Below, piece after piece: positions 16,897 to 26,420 of a stretch of DNA of 64,000 nucleotides. Both the position numbers and the translations under genes were made by a program. The notes under the pieces are model-generated. The model was not told where the DNA came from. It did no database searches and worked only from the letters and a program-made list of their open reading frames with translations. Numbering within the stretch: position 1 is the first letter of the stretch; every line of letters begins with the position of its first letter. This DNA is from Brevibacillus reuszeri (GTDB lineage Bacteria; Bacillota; Bacilli; Brevibacillales; Brevibacillaceae): contig NZ_BEXF01000018.1 in the NCBI RefSeq assembly GCF_002897295.1, positions 62,001 through 126,000 of the forward strand, given 5' to 3'.

Positions 16897-17454
16897 ATGA
16901 AATTTAACATTCGTGGAGAAAACATTCAAGTCACCGCAGCACTTAGAGAGTATGTGGAAAAGAAAGTCGGCCGTCTCGAAAAATATTTTGAAACTGGGCA
17001 GCCAGCAGATGTACAAGTCACTATGCAGGTACATCGAGGAGAGGGCACGATTGAGGTCACTATCCAGCTTAACGGAGTGATTCTTCGCGCCGAAGAAACA
17101 AATGAGGACATGTATGCTGCCATTGATCTGGTAGCAGAAAAGCTCGAGCGTCAGATCCGAAAGCACAAAACAAAGCTGATGCGCAAGCTGCGAATCGATG
17201 CTACCAACAAGGTAGGACAGCGTGAAAGCGCACCCGTTGCTGTCATGATGGCAGACACGGATGAGGAAGATGTGGATATCAACATCGTCCGAACCAAACG
17301 TTTTGATCTCAAGCCGATGGATGCACAGGAAGCGGTTATGCAAATGGATATGCTAGGACATAGCTTCTTTGTCTTCCAAAACAGTGACACCAACGATGTA
17401 AGCGTGGTGTATCGCCGCAATGACGGTCGCTACGGATTAATTGAGCCCAAATAA
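16897..17454 (+). CDS. hpf: Ribosome hibernation promoting factor, long form
   Basis: 185 aa, the long HPF that dimerises 70S ribosomes into inactive 100S particles in stationary phase. The N-terminal S30AE domain (1-100; MKFNIRGENIQVTAALREYVEKKV in parts) binds the 30S decoding region. The C-terminal domain (about 130-185; FDLKPMDAQEAVMQMDMLGHSFFVF) is the dimerising tail found only in the long form. GGAAGGAGG precedes ATG 16897. It sits just upstream of secA as in B. subtilis. Confidence 0.96.
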   Translation: MKFNIRGENIQVTAALREYVEKKVGRLEKYFETGQPADVQVTMQVHRGEGTIEVTIQLNGVILRAEETNEDMYAAIDLVAEKLERQIRKHKTKLMRKLRIDATNKVGQRESAPVAVMMADTDEEDVDINIVRTKRFDLKPMDAQEAVMQMDMLGHSFFVFQNSDTNDVSVVYRRNDGRYGLIEPK

Positions 17455-17488
17455 CGAAACTTTATAGCCTATCACTCGTATAAGACTA

Positions 17489-17517
17489 GGGAGTTGCTAT
17501 TGGCAACTCCCTTTACT
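17489..17517 (+). terminator. Terminator of hpf
   Basis: GGGAGTTGC / GCAACTCCC stem around a short loop, followed by TTTACTT. Confidence 0.75.
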
Positions 17518-17664
17518 TGTGTATATGAGGCTTCTTTTGATAAAATAGCTTTTTAGAAAGTATTATTTTTTATTCGATAGCAATATCTCTTTAGGGATAT
17601 GTGGAACCCTCTCTTACGGAGTAGTCATTATCTTTGTTTGGGAGCATATGGAAGGGGTGTCCTC

Positions 17665-20184
17665 ATGTTAGGACTCGTTAAAAAGATATTTGGCGACAGC
17701 AACGAACGCGAAGTCAAAAAAATGTTTAAGCGCGTAGAAGCCATCAATGCGCTGGAAACTGGCATAGCGGCACTTTCCGATGATCAGTTGCGGGAAAAAA
17801 CGACCGAGTACAAAGCCCGCCTGGAAAAAGGGGAAGACCTGGACAAAATCCTGAATGAAGCGTTTGCCGTAGTACGCGAAGCATCTAAACGGGTTCTGGG
17901 CATGCGACATTTCGACGTACAGCTGATCGGCGGTATGGTTTTGCAAGAAGGCCGCATCTCTGAAATGAAAACCGGTGAGGGGAAAACGCTGGTGGCAACA
18001 CTGGCAACCTACCTCAATGCTTTGCAAGGTAAAGGGGTTCACGTCGTTACGGTGAACGAATACTTGGCGGAGCGCGACTCGACGATCATGGGACAGCTGT
18101 ACAATTTCCTTGGTCTGACTGTCGGCTTGAACAAAAATGGCTTGAGCGCAGAAGAAAAACGCGAAGCATACGCTTGTGACATTACGTATGGTACAAACAA
18201 TGAGTTTGGCTTCGACTATCTGCGTGACAATATGGTGCTTTATAAAGAACAAATGGTACAACGCCCGCTTTTCTACGCCATCATTGACGAGGTCGACAGT
18301 ATCCTGATCGACGAAGCGCGTACACCGTTGATCATTTCCGGATCGGCCAACAAATCCACGGAGCTGTATTACATCTGCTCTCATTTTGTGAAGCGTCTGG
18401 AATTGGAAAAAGACTTTACGATTGATGAAAAGCTGAAAATCGTCAACCTGACAGACGATGGGATTGGAAAAGTAGAACAGGCTTTCAATATCGAAAACCT
18501 GTACGATGCTGCGCATACAACACTGAACCATCACATCACAGCTGCTTTGAAAGCGCAGGTTCTGTTTAAACGCGATGTGGATTACGTAGTGCAGGAAGGC
18601 GAGGTCGTCATCGTTGACGAATTTACTGGTCGTCTGATGGTAGGACGCCGTTACAGCGATGGCTTGCACCAAGCGATTGAGGCAAAAGAAGGTCTGCGCG
18701 TACAAAGCGAGAGCATGACTCTTGCTACCATCACACTGCAAAACTACTTCCGTATGTACCAAAAGCTGTCCGGTATGACAGGTACAGCAAAAACAGAGGA
18801 AGAAGAATTTAAAAAGATTTACGGGCTTGATGTTGTGGTCATTCCAACCAATAAGCCTGTTGCACGTCAGGATGCGCCTGACCTCGTGTTTAAAACGGAG
18901 GCAGCCAAGTATCGTGCGGTTGTGAATGATATCGTAGAACGCCATAAAAAAGGGCAACCGATTCTGGTCGGTACGATTTCCATCGAAAACTCCGAGCGTT
19001 TGTCGCAAATGCTGAAGCAAAAAGGCGTGCCGCATAATGTATTGAATGCGAAGCAGCATGAGCGTGAGGCGGAGATTGTTGCCCGTGCAGGTCAATACGG
19101 AGCCGTTACGATTGCTACAAACATGGCTGGTCGTGGTACGGATATTCAGCTGGGCGAAGGCGTCGCTGATCTGGGCGGTCTTCACATCATTGGTACAGAG
19201 CGCCATGAGAGCCGACGCATCGACAATCAGCTGCGTGGACGTGCCGGACGTCAAGGGGACCCAGGTTCTTCGCAATTCTTCCTCTCTATGCAGGATGAGC
19301 TGATGCGCCGTTTCGGAGCAGACAACATCATGAATATGATGGATCGCTTGGGCATGGAAGAAGATATGCCTATCGAGAGCCGTCTGGTTACACGTGCTGT
19401 CGAATCTGCACAAAAACGTGTAGAGGGCTCCAACTTCGATGCACGTAAAGGCGTCCTCCAATACGACGATGTGATGAACCAGCAGCGTTTGGTTATTTAC
19501 AAGCAGCGTCGTGATATTTTGGAACAGGAAAACCTCAGCGAAGTGGCTCTCGGCATGATCAACAGTGTGCTGGAGCGCAACGTTGCTGCTCATTGTCCAA
19601 AAGAAGAGGTGCCGGAGGATTGGGATCTGCAAGCATTGGCGGATGCAGCCAATCAATCGTTCCTGCATGAAGAAACGATTACTGTCAAAATGCTGAAAGG
19701 CAAAGAGGCAGAGGAAATCGAGCAGCTCCTGAAAGATGAAGTCATGAGACAATACAAACAGCGCGAAGAACAAATTGGCGAGATGATTCGCGAGTTTGAA
19801 AAAGTCGTCATTCTGCGTGCTGTCGACAGTAAATGGATGGATCACATTGATGCGATGGAGCAGCTGCGTCAAGGTATTCACCTGCGTGCTTACGCGCAAA
19901 ACGATCCGCTGCGCGAGTATCAGTTCGAAGGCTATGAGATGTATCAAGCGATGCTGGCTGCTGTGCAAGAAGAAGTGGCTATGTACATCATGAAAGCAGA
20001 AGTCAGCCAAAACCTGGAGCGTCAGGATGTCATTCGAGGTCAAGGTATCGATCCAGAAGACCTGCAAACCTCTGGACCATCCGATCGTCCTGATCCGGAA
20101 ACCTCTGGTGACGCTGATCCGAAAAACCGCGCACAACGCCGTGCCCAGGAGCAGGAGCGTCGTCGTCAAAACAAGCGTCAGTAA
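17665..20184 (+). CDS. secA: Protein translocase ATPase SecA
   Basis: 839-aa motor that drives preproteins through SecYEG. ATG 17665 gives the normal [16 protein letters not shown] start; the frame is open further upstream but without a matching binding site. Walker A (MKTGEGKT), DEAD-type [15 protein letters not shown], the preprotein crosslinking domain and helicase motif VI ([16 protein letters not shown]) are all present. The C-terminal linker ends in a basic Arg/Gln-rich tail ([14 protein letters not shown]). The usual CxC-x8-CH zinc motif is absent. A long antisense frame over the gene is a shadow. Confidence 0.97.
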   Translation: MLGLVKKIFGDSNEREVKKMFKRVEAINALETGIAALSDDQLREKTTEYKARLEKGEDLDKILNEAFAVVREASKRVLGMRHFDVQLIGGMVLQEGRISEMKTGEGKTLVATLATYLNALQGKGVHVVTVNEYLAERDSTIMGQLYNFLGLTVGLNKNGLSAEEKREAYACDITYGTNNEFGFDYLRDNMVLYKEQMVQRPLFYAIIDEVDSILIDEARTPLIISGSANKSTELYYICSHFVKRLELEKDFTIDEKLKIVNLTDDGIGKVEQAFNIENLYDAAHTTLNHHITAALKAQVLFKRDVDYVVQEGEVVIVDEFTGRLMVGRRYSDGLHQAIEAKEGLRVQSESMTLATITLQNYFRMYQKLSGMTGTAKTEEEEFKKIYGLDVVVIPTNKPVARQDAPDLVFKTEAAKYRAVVNDIVERHKKGQPILVGTISIENSERLSQMLKQKGVPHNVLNAKQHEREAEIVARAGQYGAVTIATNMAGRGTDIQLGEGVADLGGLHIIGTERHESRRIDNQLRGRAGRQGDPGSSQFFLSMQDELMRRFGADNIMNMMDRLGMEEDMPIESRLVTRAVESAQKRVEGSNFDARKGVLQYDDVMNQQRLVIYKQRRDILEQENLSEVALGMINSVLERNVAAHCPKEEVPEDWDLQALADAANQSFLHEETITVKMLKGKEAEEIEQLLKDEVMRQYKQREEQIGEMIREFEKVVILRAVDSKWMDHIDAMEQLRQGIHLRAYAQNDPLREYQFEGYEMYQAMLAAVQEEVAMYIMKAEVSQNLERQDVIRGQGIDPEDLQTSGPSDRPDPETSGDADPKNRAQRRAQEQERRRQNKRQ

Positions 20185-20208
20185 CACCCATAACGCAGAT
20201 TTTCATAA

Positions 20209-20256
20209 GCATTCCTCTCGTATCGTCAAATTCGGTACGGGAGGAATGTTTTTTTC
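20209..20256 (+). terminator. Terminator of secA
   Basis: GCATTCCTCTCGTA / TACGGGAGGAATG stem, then TTTTTTTC. Confidence 0.9.
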
Positions 20257-20455
20257 TTGTGGATTCCTACTCCCTAGACAGCGTTCGTCCCAATCCCTTT
20301 CTCCTCGTCTGATTTGATAGATCTATTTGTCTAACACTGGAAAAAGCTATCGAACGATTCAGGTGGAAATGTTTTAAAAAATCCATAGAATCATAGGTAC
20401 AACACTTTTTACCAAATAGCACACTACCAAATACACGGAGACGAGGGATGAAAAA

Positions 20456-20914
20456 ATGAAAACGTCAGTCAACGTGATGGGCATACAAGCGCAAAACATG
20501 CTGGAGTGTATCGCGGCTACTTTAAAAGCCGTTTTGAGAAAAGGAAAAGAGAATAAAAATATACAAGTAATCAGTGAAGAGGCAGGAGAAGAGCAATCAG
20601 CCGTATTTACAGCACAAGACGCTGTCTTCTATGAGGAGCGACTGATGCAGGAAATTCCGGAGCCAAATTGGACGTCTGGAGTAATCGCACACCCCAAGCT
20701 GCTGGCAGAGCAAGCAATCCGATCTGCTAATCAAAAAGCTCAACAGCCGCCAACAAGACGAGCGCGGGTGATGGGACCGATTCGCCAGAGAAACCCGATG
20801 AAGAATCAGGCAAAAGCGATGCTGTTCACGTTTCCACAGGTGGAAAGTAAACGACCACGCGACATCCGCTACGTGAAAAACTCGTTATCCCCACCAAGGG
20901 AAACGGTGACGTAA
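20456..20914 (+). CDS. Hypothetical protein, 152 aa
   Basis: No family recognised. The protein is polar and basic towards the C terminus (PPTRRARVMGPIRQRNPMKNQAKAM), with no signal peptide or membrane helix. Residues 1-30 could form one amphipathic helix with a Cys (NMLECIAATLKAVLRKG). ATG 20456 has GACGAGGG upstream; the ATG at 20448 is followed at once by a stop. It stands alone between the secA terminator and the prfB promoter, with about 270 nt of non-coding DNA before it that holds no feature I can name besides the terminator. Confidence 0.6.
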   Translation: MKTSVNVMGIQAQNMLECIAATLKAVLRKGKENKNIQVISEEAGEEQSAVFTAQDAVFYEERLMQEIPEPNWTSGVIAHPKLLAEQAIRSANQKAQQPPTRRARVMGPIRQRNPMKNQAKAMLFTFPQVESKRPRDIRYVKNSLSPPRETVT

Positions 20915-20969
20915 ACGAGCCAGCATCATATGGAGCGAGCCTCTTCTCGCAGCGTGCACTTACGTCAGG

Positions 20970-21014
20970 TTGCGCATCTGGCAAATTACGTTACAATAAA
21001 ACGTAAGCTTACGT
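20970..21014 (+). promoter_or_regulatory. prfB promoter with 14-bp palindromic operator
   Basis: TTGCGC at 20970-20975, 16-nt spacer, TACAAT at 20992-20997 fit a sigma-A promoter. Directly downstream is the perfect palindrome ACGTAAGCTTACGT (21001-21014). TTACGT also recurs at about 20959 and 20987, suggesting a repressor site. Confidence 0.5.
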
Positions 21015-21035
21015 AAAGAGAAGGTGATTCGCAGC

Positions 21036-22149
21036 ATGGCATTAATCGATATTGCGGACATCAAACAAGAGATGTCCAGTATGGCTAAACGTTTAGCAGA
21101 TATCAGGGGGTCTCTTTGACCTCCCTGTAAAAGAGGAGAGGATCGGAGAACTGGAGGAGCGTATGCTCGCTCCCGACTTTTGGGATGACAACGATGCAGC
21201 CCAGAAAACGATCAGTGAGCTGAATGTAATCAGAAACCTCGTCGATACGATGGGGAAGCTTGATTCCCAGTATGAAGATCTTCAGCTCATGCTGGAGTTA
21301 GTCATTGATGAAGGCGATAGCTCTCTTATTCAGGATTTGTACGACAGTACCCAGGACCTGAAAAAATCGTTTGAAAGCTTTGAGCTGGAGCTGCTATTGA
21401 GCGATCAATACGACAAAAATAATGCTATCCTGGAGCTGCATCCAGGTGCAGGGGGAACCGAGTCCCAGGATTGGGCGTCCATGCTGTTGCGTATGTATAC
21501 ACGCTGGGGCGATGCCAAAGGCTTCAAAGTGGAGACCTTGGATTATTTGCCTGGGGACGAAGCGGGCGTAAAAAGCGTGACGCTGTTGATCAAGGGTTAT
21601 AATGCCTATGGCTACCTTAAATCAGAAAAAGGGGTTCATCGACTTGTTCGGATTTCTCCGTTCGATGCTTCTGGACGTCGTCATACCTCCTTTGTTTCCT
21701 GCAACGTCCTGCCGGAAATTGAGGATGATACGGCTGTAGATATTCGTTCGGAGGACCTCAAAATTGACACCTATCGCTCAAGTGGAGCGGGTGGTCAGCA
21801 TATCAACACGACAGACTCCGCAGTCCGGATTACACATTTGCCTTCGGGTATTGTAGTGACCTGCCAAACAGAGCGCTCGCAGATCAAAAATAGGGAGCGA
21901 GCTATGAAAATGCTGACAGCGCGACTGTTTGAGCGCAAACGGGAGGAGCAGGAAAAGACGCTGGCGGCGATCCAAGGCGAGCAAAAAGACATCGCATGGG
22001 GAAGTCAGATTCGCTCGTATGTCTTCCACCCGTACAGCTTGGTTAAAGACCACCGGACGAATGTCGAGGTGGGGAACGTTCAGGCAGTTATGGACGGGGA
22101 GATCGACACCTTTATCGATGCCTACCTGCGTGCACAAATTAATCGGTAA
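21036..22149 (+). CDS. prfB: Peptide chain release factor 2 (programmed +1 frameshift)
   Basis: RF2 terminates translation at UGA and UAA. Codons 1-27 (21036-21116) run into TGA at 21117. The site AGGGGG TCT CTT TGA C is the classic autoregulatory slippery sequence, with the internal Shine-Dalgarno at 21105-21110. After a +1 shift from CTT reading resumes at GAC 21118 and continues to 22149, giving 370 aa. The GGQ motif ([13 protein letters not shown]) that triggers peptide release and the SPF anticodon-like tripeptide ([10 protein letters not shown]) are present. Confidence 0.97.
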
Positions 22150-22173
22150 TATCCCTTGAGGAAAACCTTGAAG

Positions 22174-22200
22174 ACGGCATGAAATTTCATGCCGTTTTTT
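22174..22200 (+). terminator. Terminator of prfB
   Basis: Perfect palindromic stem ACGGCATGAAATTTCATGCCGT followed by TTTTT. Confidence 0.9.
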
Positions 22201-22282
22201 GCGTCCGCAATTAGTTGAAAAGATGCACTGGTAAAATGTGATATACTTCATTCAAACAAGCTACTTAAAAGGAGAGGGACGT

Positions 22283-22552
22283 ATGCTTTACGCTGCATTT
22301 TTGACGATTATTGATCAGGAATTAAATGCAAAGGTAAGACCAGCTCACCTGGAGTATGTAAACGATCTGTACAAACAAGGAATCGTATTTATGGCAGGTC
22401 CATTCACTGATAAACAGGGCGGTCTTGTTATTTACAAGGCGGAATCACTGGAGGAAGCCCGTAAATTGGCAGAAGCCGACCCAGTAATAGTCGAGGGAGC
22501 ACGTACATTGGAGCTGCGTGAGTGGAGTCCACTTGAGTTTCCCTTGAACTAA
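22283..22552 (+). CDS. YciI-like protein
   Basis: 89-aa YCII-domain protein (ferredoxin-like fold, small putative enzymes). ATG 22283 follows AAAGGAGAGG; the frame from 22238 starts without one. The stretch GIVFMAGPFTDKQGGLVIYKAESLEEARKLAEADP is characteristic, with the conserved Asp of the DP pair. Substrate and role are unknown. It precedes the cytochrome c gene by 80 nt and may be co-transcribed with it. Confidence 0.8.
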   Translation: MLYAAFLTIIDQELNAKVRPAHLEYVNDLYKQGIVFMAGPFTDKQGGLVIYKAESLEEARKLAEADPVIVEGARTLELREWSPLEFPLN

Positions 22553-22632
22553 TTTCCATTTTGCACAGGAATGATAATCCTGCACAGGAGGCATACTTAG
22601 CTAAGAAATATCCGAAAAAGGAGGGAACAGCC

Positions 22633-23019
22633 ATGAAACGTTTTCCGTTTGCAATAATGGCGGCTGTACTCGTGTTCTCGCTAAGTGCCTGTGGAGGCGG
22701 AAATACCGCGCAACCACCAGCTAACAAGCCTTCGACTGAAACACCTTCTACACCTTCTACAGAAACGCCATCGACTACTGCTCCATCTGGAAGCTATGAC
22801 ACGGCAACTGCAGAAGCGTTATTCAAAAACACTTGTGCAGGGTGCCACGGTCAAACGCTAGAGGGCGCAGTTGGCCCAAATCTCCAAAAGATTGGCGGCC
22901 AGTTGAACAAGGATCAGATCCTCGAAGTATTGAATAAAGGAAAGGGTGCTATGCCACCTGGACTGGTAAAAGGTGCCGACGCTGAAACATTGGCAGCGTG
23001 GCTGGCGGATAAAAAATAA
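22633..23019 (+). CDS. cccB: Cytochrome c551-type lipoprotein
   Basis: 128 aa. Lipoprotein signal peptide with lipobox LSAC (Cys20), then a Pro/Ser/Thr-rich linker (about 22-58), then one c-type heme domain with CAGCH and a distal Met in AMPPG. It is membrane-anchored on the outside and carries electrons, probably to cytochrome oxidase. The position after prfB matches B. subtilis cccB. Confidence 0.9.
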   Translation: MKRFPFAIMAAVLVFSLSACGGGNTAQPPANKPSTETPSTPSTETPSTTAPSGSYDTATAEALFKNTCAGCHGQTLEGAVGPNLQKIGGQLNKDQILEVLNKGKGAMPPGLVKGADAETLAAWLADKK

Positions 23020-23035
23020 GCAGGAAATACACAAG

Positions 23036-23063
23036 AGCGCTCGAGCATATCGGGCGCTTTTTG
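23036..23063 (+). terminator. Terminator of cccB
   Basis: AGCGCTCGA / TCGGGCGCT stem with GCATA loop, then TTTTTG. Confidence 0.85.
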
Positions 23064-23105
23064 TGTACTCAAAAAATCGCGACGAAAATTTTAAAGGTTG
23101 TATTC

Positions 23106-23145
23106 TGTATGAATTTTTATTATTATTCATGTATAAAAATACAGA
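23106..23145 (+). promoter_or_regulatory. ARG boxes upstream of argC
   Basis: CATGTATAAAAATACA (23128-23143) matches the ArgR/AhrC box CATGAATAAAAATKCAAK, and TGTATGAATTTTTATTA just before it is a second copy in the opposite sense. Placed 25-60 nt before argC, they predict repression by arginine. Confidence 0.7.
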
Positions 23146-23168
23146 ACGATGGAAAAGGAGAGAGGAGC

Positions 23169-24209
23169 ATGGTTCGGGTCGGAATCGTTGGAGCTACAGG
23201 TTATGGTGGAGCAGAATTAATCCGTTTCTTGGCAGGACATCCTCACGCACAAATTGCGAATTTATATTCAAGCTCATCTGAGGGAGAGGCACTGGAAAAA
23301 ACGTTTCCGCATGTAACCGGATTGGGCTTGCCACTGCTTACTGCGATTGATGCAGCCAAGATGGGCGCAGATAATGATGTCATTTTTCTCGCTACACCAG
23401 CAGGGGTAAGTGCTGAATTAACACCGCAGCTGATGGAGCACGGAGTGAAAGTGATTGATTTGTCAGGTGATTTCCGTCTGGAGAGCGGAGAAGCGTACAA
23501 AAAGTGGTACAAGCGAGAGGCTGCTCCTACTGAATGGGTGGAAAAAGCAGTTTATGGTCTGACAGAGTGGAATCTCGAGCTGGTTGCAGGCGCACAGCTC
23601 GTAGCCAATCCTGGATGCTATCCTACAGCTGCATTGCTTGCCACACTCCCACTGATGAAAAGCGGGTGGGTGCAGCCGAACAGCTGGATCATCGATGCCA
23701 AGTCAGGTGTATCGGGTGCCGGACGTGGTGTATCTCTCGGGGTTCATTACAGTGAGATCAACGAAAGCATCCATGCTTACAAAGTATCCAAGCACCAGCA
23801 TACACCAGAAATTGAGCAAGAGCTGTTTAGACAAAGTGGTCAATCGGCGATCGTGCAATTTACGCCGCATCTGGTACCGATGACGAGAGGGATTCTGGTG
23901 ACGGCATACGGACAATTAAGTGCTGATGTGACGGCAGAGCAAATTCAAGAGCTTTATACATCCACATATACAGATAAACCGTTTGTGCGGGTGCGCCCTG
24001 TCGGAAGTCATCCTCATACAAAAGAGGTGTATGGCTCCAACTATTGTGACATTGCCGTTCATGTGGATGCGCGTACAGGTCGTGTGATTCTTTTGTCCGT
24101 GATTGACAACGTCGTAAAAGGCGCTGCAGGTCAAGCGATACAAAATATGAACGTCATGTTCCAATTGCCTGAAAAAGCTGGTTTGCCGCTCGTACCGGCA
24201 TTTCCGTAA
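23169..24209 (+). CDS. argC: N-acetyl-gamma-glutamyl-phosphate reductase
   Basis: 346 aa; NADPH-dependent reduction of N-acetylglutamyl phosphate to the semialdehyde, third step of arginine synthesis. ATG 23169 (MVRVGIVGATGYGGAEL, the Rossmann GxxGYxG) follows GGAGAGAGG. The active-site Cys lies in ANPGCYPTAALLA. A frame open from 23061 has no suitable binding site. First gene of argC-argB-argD. Confidence 0.97.
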   Translation: MVRVGIVGATGYGGAELIRFLAGHPHAQIANLYSSSSEGEALEKTFPHVTGLGLPLLTAIDAAKMGADNDVIFLATPAGVSAELTPQLMEHGVKVIDLSGDFRLESGEAYKKWYKREAAPTEWVEKAVYGLTEWNLELVAGAQLVANPGCYPTAALLATLPLMKSGWVQPNSWIIDAKSGVSGAGRGVSLGVHYSEINESIHAYKVSKHQHTPEIEQELFRQSGQSAIVQFTPHLVPMTRGILVTAYGQLSADVTAEQIQELYTSTYTDKPFVRVRPVGSHPHTKEVYGSNYCDIAVHVDARTGRVILLSVIDNVVKGAAGQAIQNMNVMFQLPEKAGLPLVPAFP

Positions 24210-24223
24210 GAGGGGGAGTACGG

Positions 24224-25024
24224 ATGCAAGGAATCGTCGTGATCAAATGTGGCGGCAGCACTATGGATCAGCTGCCACATGAGTTTTTTGGGGCAATTGC
24301 GAAGCTGCAAGAGGAAGGCAAACAGCTCGTGATCGTACATGGTGGCGGTCCTGCGATCAATAGTATGCTCGATCAGGTCAAGATCACTCCAGAGTTCGTA
24401 AATGGGCTGCGTGTTACTTGTGAAGATACATTGAGGGTCGTCGAAATGGTACTATGCGGCAGTATCAACAAAGCATTGGTACGTCGCTTGACACAAGCGG
24501 GGGCAAAGGCGTGGGGCGTCAGCGGAATTGACGGCCAAACCCTGCTGGCAGAAAAAACAGCAAAGCCGCTGGGATGGGTAGGAGAAATTACGAAAGCAAA
24601 TACGACCATTCCAAAAGCCATTTTGGAGCAGGGCTTTGTGCCAGTCATCGCTCCACTGGCTGTTAGCGCAGATGCAACTCAGACGTATAACATTAATGCA
24701 GATGTAGCTGCCGGTGCGATTGCTGCCGCACTGTCTGCCGAAAAGCTGATTATGGTGACGGACGTCCCTGGGATTATGCGTCCGCAAGCAGACGGTACGA
24801 AGGAGATTGTGGAACAGACAAGTGCTGGCGAGATCAAAGAGATGATTGCGGCCGAGATTATTACAGGCGGAATGATTCCGAAGGTTCAAGCGGCACTGGA
24901 TGCTTTGGACCAAGGCGTTCAGCAAGTCGTGATTTGCCGGGGCAATGCAAGCGATCTCGTAGCTGTATGCAACGGAGAAGCGGTCGGTACAACTGTAAAA
25001 ATGAATGTAAATCAAGCCCTATAA
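24224..25024 (+). CDS. argB: Acetylglutamate kinase
   Basis: 266 aa; phosphorylates N-acetylglutamate. The N-terminal VIKCGGSTMDQ and IVHGGGPAIN glycine loops and the C-terminal GGMIPKVQAALDAL are diagnostic. Length fits the shorter, arginine-insensitive type, in line with control at transcription by ARG boxes (inference). It follows argC after 14 nt; argJ, often found between the two in Bacillales, is not here. Confidence 0.96.
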   Translation: MQGIVVIKCGGSTMDQLPHEFFGAIAKLQEEGKQLVIVHGGGPAINSMLDQVKITPEFVNGLRVTCEDTLRVVEMVLCGSINKALVRRLTQAGAKAWGVSGIDGQTLLAEKTAKPLGWVGEITKANTTIPKAILEQGFVPVIAPLAVSADATQTYNINADVAAGAIAAALSAEKLIMVTDVPGIMRPQADGTKEIVEQTSAGEIKEMIAAEIITGGMIPKVQAALDALDQGVQQVVICRGNASDLVAVCNGEAVGTTVKMNVNQAL

Positions 25025-25038
25025 GGAGGGAAAGAAAC

Positions 25039-26220
25039 ATGAGCACAGTAACAGCTCCTATGCATCTCATGAATAACTATGCAAGATGGCCCATCAGCTT
25101 GGTAAAAGGGCAAGGCAATCAGGTGTGGGATGATACCGGAAAGCAGTATTTGGACTTTACGTCGGGTATCGCGGTTACTTCTCTGGGGCATGTTCCTCCG
25201 AAAGTAACGGCTAAGCTGCACGAGCAGCTGGATACACTGTGGCATTGCTCCAACCTGGTGCACGTTCCGCAGCAGGGAGTTTTGGCTGAAAAGCTAAGCC
25301 GCTTGTCTGGTCTCGACCAAGCCTTTTTCTGCAATAGCGGAGCAGAGGCTAACGAGGGATTAATTAAACTGGCACGGAGATACGCGCAAAAAGTGAAGGG
25401 TAATGACCGCTATGAAATCATTACCTTTGAACAATCCTTCCACGGACGTACGCTGGCTACATTGACAGCAACCGGACAAGACAAGGTAAAGGATGGCTTC
25501 GCTCCACTGCCACAAGGCTTCGTGACTGTTCCTTACAATGATTTGGCAGCCGTCCAGGCAGCAATCACCGATAAGACATGCGCGATCATGCTGGAATTGG
25601 TTCAGGGGGAAGGTGGAGTACATCCTGCTGATGAAGCTTGGGTAAAAGCACTGCGTGAATTATGCGATACACATGGTATGCTGCTGCTTTTCGATGAGAT
25701 TCAAACGGGAATTGGTCGGACCGGCACCTGGTTTGCTTTCCAGCAATACGGCGTGAAGCCAGATGCGATTTCGCTGGCAAAAGGCTTAGGAAGCGGCTTC
25801 CCGATCGGAGCGGTCGTGGCAACCAAAGAAGTAGCTGAGGCATTTGCACCAGGCACGCACGGAACGACCTTTGGTGGAAATCCACTCGCTGCAACAGCAG
25901 GAATCGCTACCCTGGAAACGATGGAGGAAGAAAACATTCTCGATGCGGTCGCTCATATTCATTCACTCCTGATGAAGGAGCTGGAGAAGCTTAAAGCAGA
26001 GCACCCTGACAAGGTTTCCACGGTTCGTGGGAAAGGCTTGCTCCTCGGAGTAGAGCTGACGATTCCAGCTGCAGATGCTGTGACGTATGCTCGTGAAAAA
26101 GGTGTTATTCTGCTCATGGCTGGACCACAGGTAGTAAGACTCTTGCCTTCCTTTGTAACGACAGAGGAAGAAGTGAAGCACGCCATCGCGGTACTGAGCG
26201 AAGCATTGTCTTTGCAATAA
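25039..26220 (+). CDS. argD: Acetylornithine aminotransferase
   Basis: 393 aa, class III PLP aminotransferase making N-acetylornithine. ATG 25039 follows AAGGAGGG. The PLP-binding Lys lies in SLAKGLGSGFPIGA, and the DEIQTGIGRTGTWFAFQ motif precedes it. Start choice rests on the binding site; the frame is open upstream into argB. It ends the argCBD transcript at the terminator 26242. Confidence 0.95.
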   Translation: MSTVTAPMHLMNNYARWPISLVKGQGNQVWDDTGKQYLDFTSGIAVTSLGHVPPKVTAKLHEQLDTLWHCSNLVHVPQQGVLAEKLSRLSGLDQAFFCNSGAEANEGLIKLARRYAQKVKGNDRYEIITFEQSFHGRTLATLTATGQDKVKDGFAPLPQGFVTVPYNDLAAVQAAITDKTCAIMLELVQGEGGVHPADEAWVKALRELCDTHGMLLLFDEIQTGIGRTGTWFAFQQYGVKPDAISLAKGLGSGFPIGAVVATKEVAEAFAPGTHGTTFGGNPLAATAGIATLETMEEENILDAVAHIHSLLMKELEKLKAEHPDKVSTVRGKGLLLGVELTIPAADAVTYAREKGVILLMAGPQVVRLLPSFVTTEEEVKHAIAVLSEALSLQ

Positions 26221-26241
26221 TGTAATAATTGGACGCATTGG

Positions 26242-26287
26242 AAAAATGCAACGAGTAGATCTGTTCAAAAAACTCGTTGCATTTTTA
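26242..26287 (+). terminator. Terminator of argCBD
   Basis: AAATGCAACGAGT / ACTCGTTGCATTT stem followed by TTT. Confidence 0.85.
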
Positions 26288-26294
26288 TAATATT

Positions 26295-26368
26295 GAATGT
26301 ATATTAATACACAGAGTTGCATAGATTTGCAGTAAGAAACGCAAATATGTGAATTGATTATTCACATG
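26295..26368 (+). promoter_or_regulatory. ARG-box operator region of carA
   Basis: Palindrome TGTGAATTGATTATTCACA (26348-26366) matches an ARG box, and a second, weaker site GTATATTAATAC lies at 26299-26310. They precede carA by 50-120 nt, indicating ArgR/AhrC control of carAB-argF. Confidence 0.65.
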
Positions 26369-26420
26369 TCGTCGCCATATATCTATGTTTTTTGCCCATT
26401 GGAGAGGAGTGGCTTCATAG

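Noticed and set aside
17668-20187. 839-aa open frame on the minus strand over all of secA
   Set aside because: It mirrors the secA codon phase exactly, has no family resemblance or ribosome-binding site, and results from codon bias that avoids TTA, CTA and TCA.
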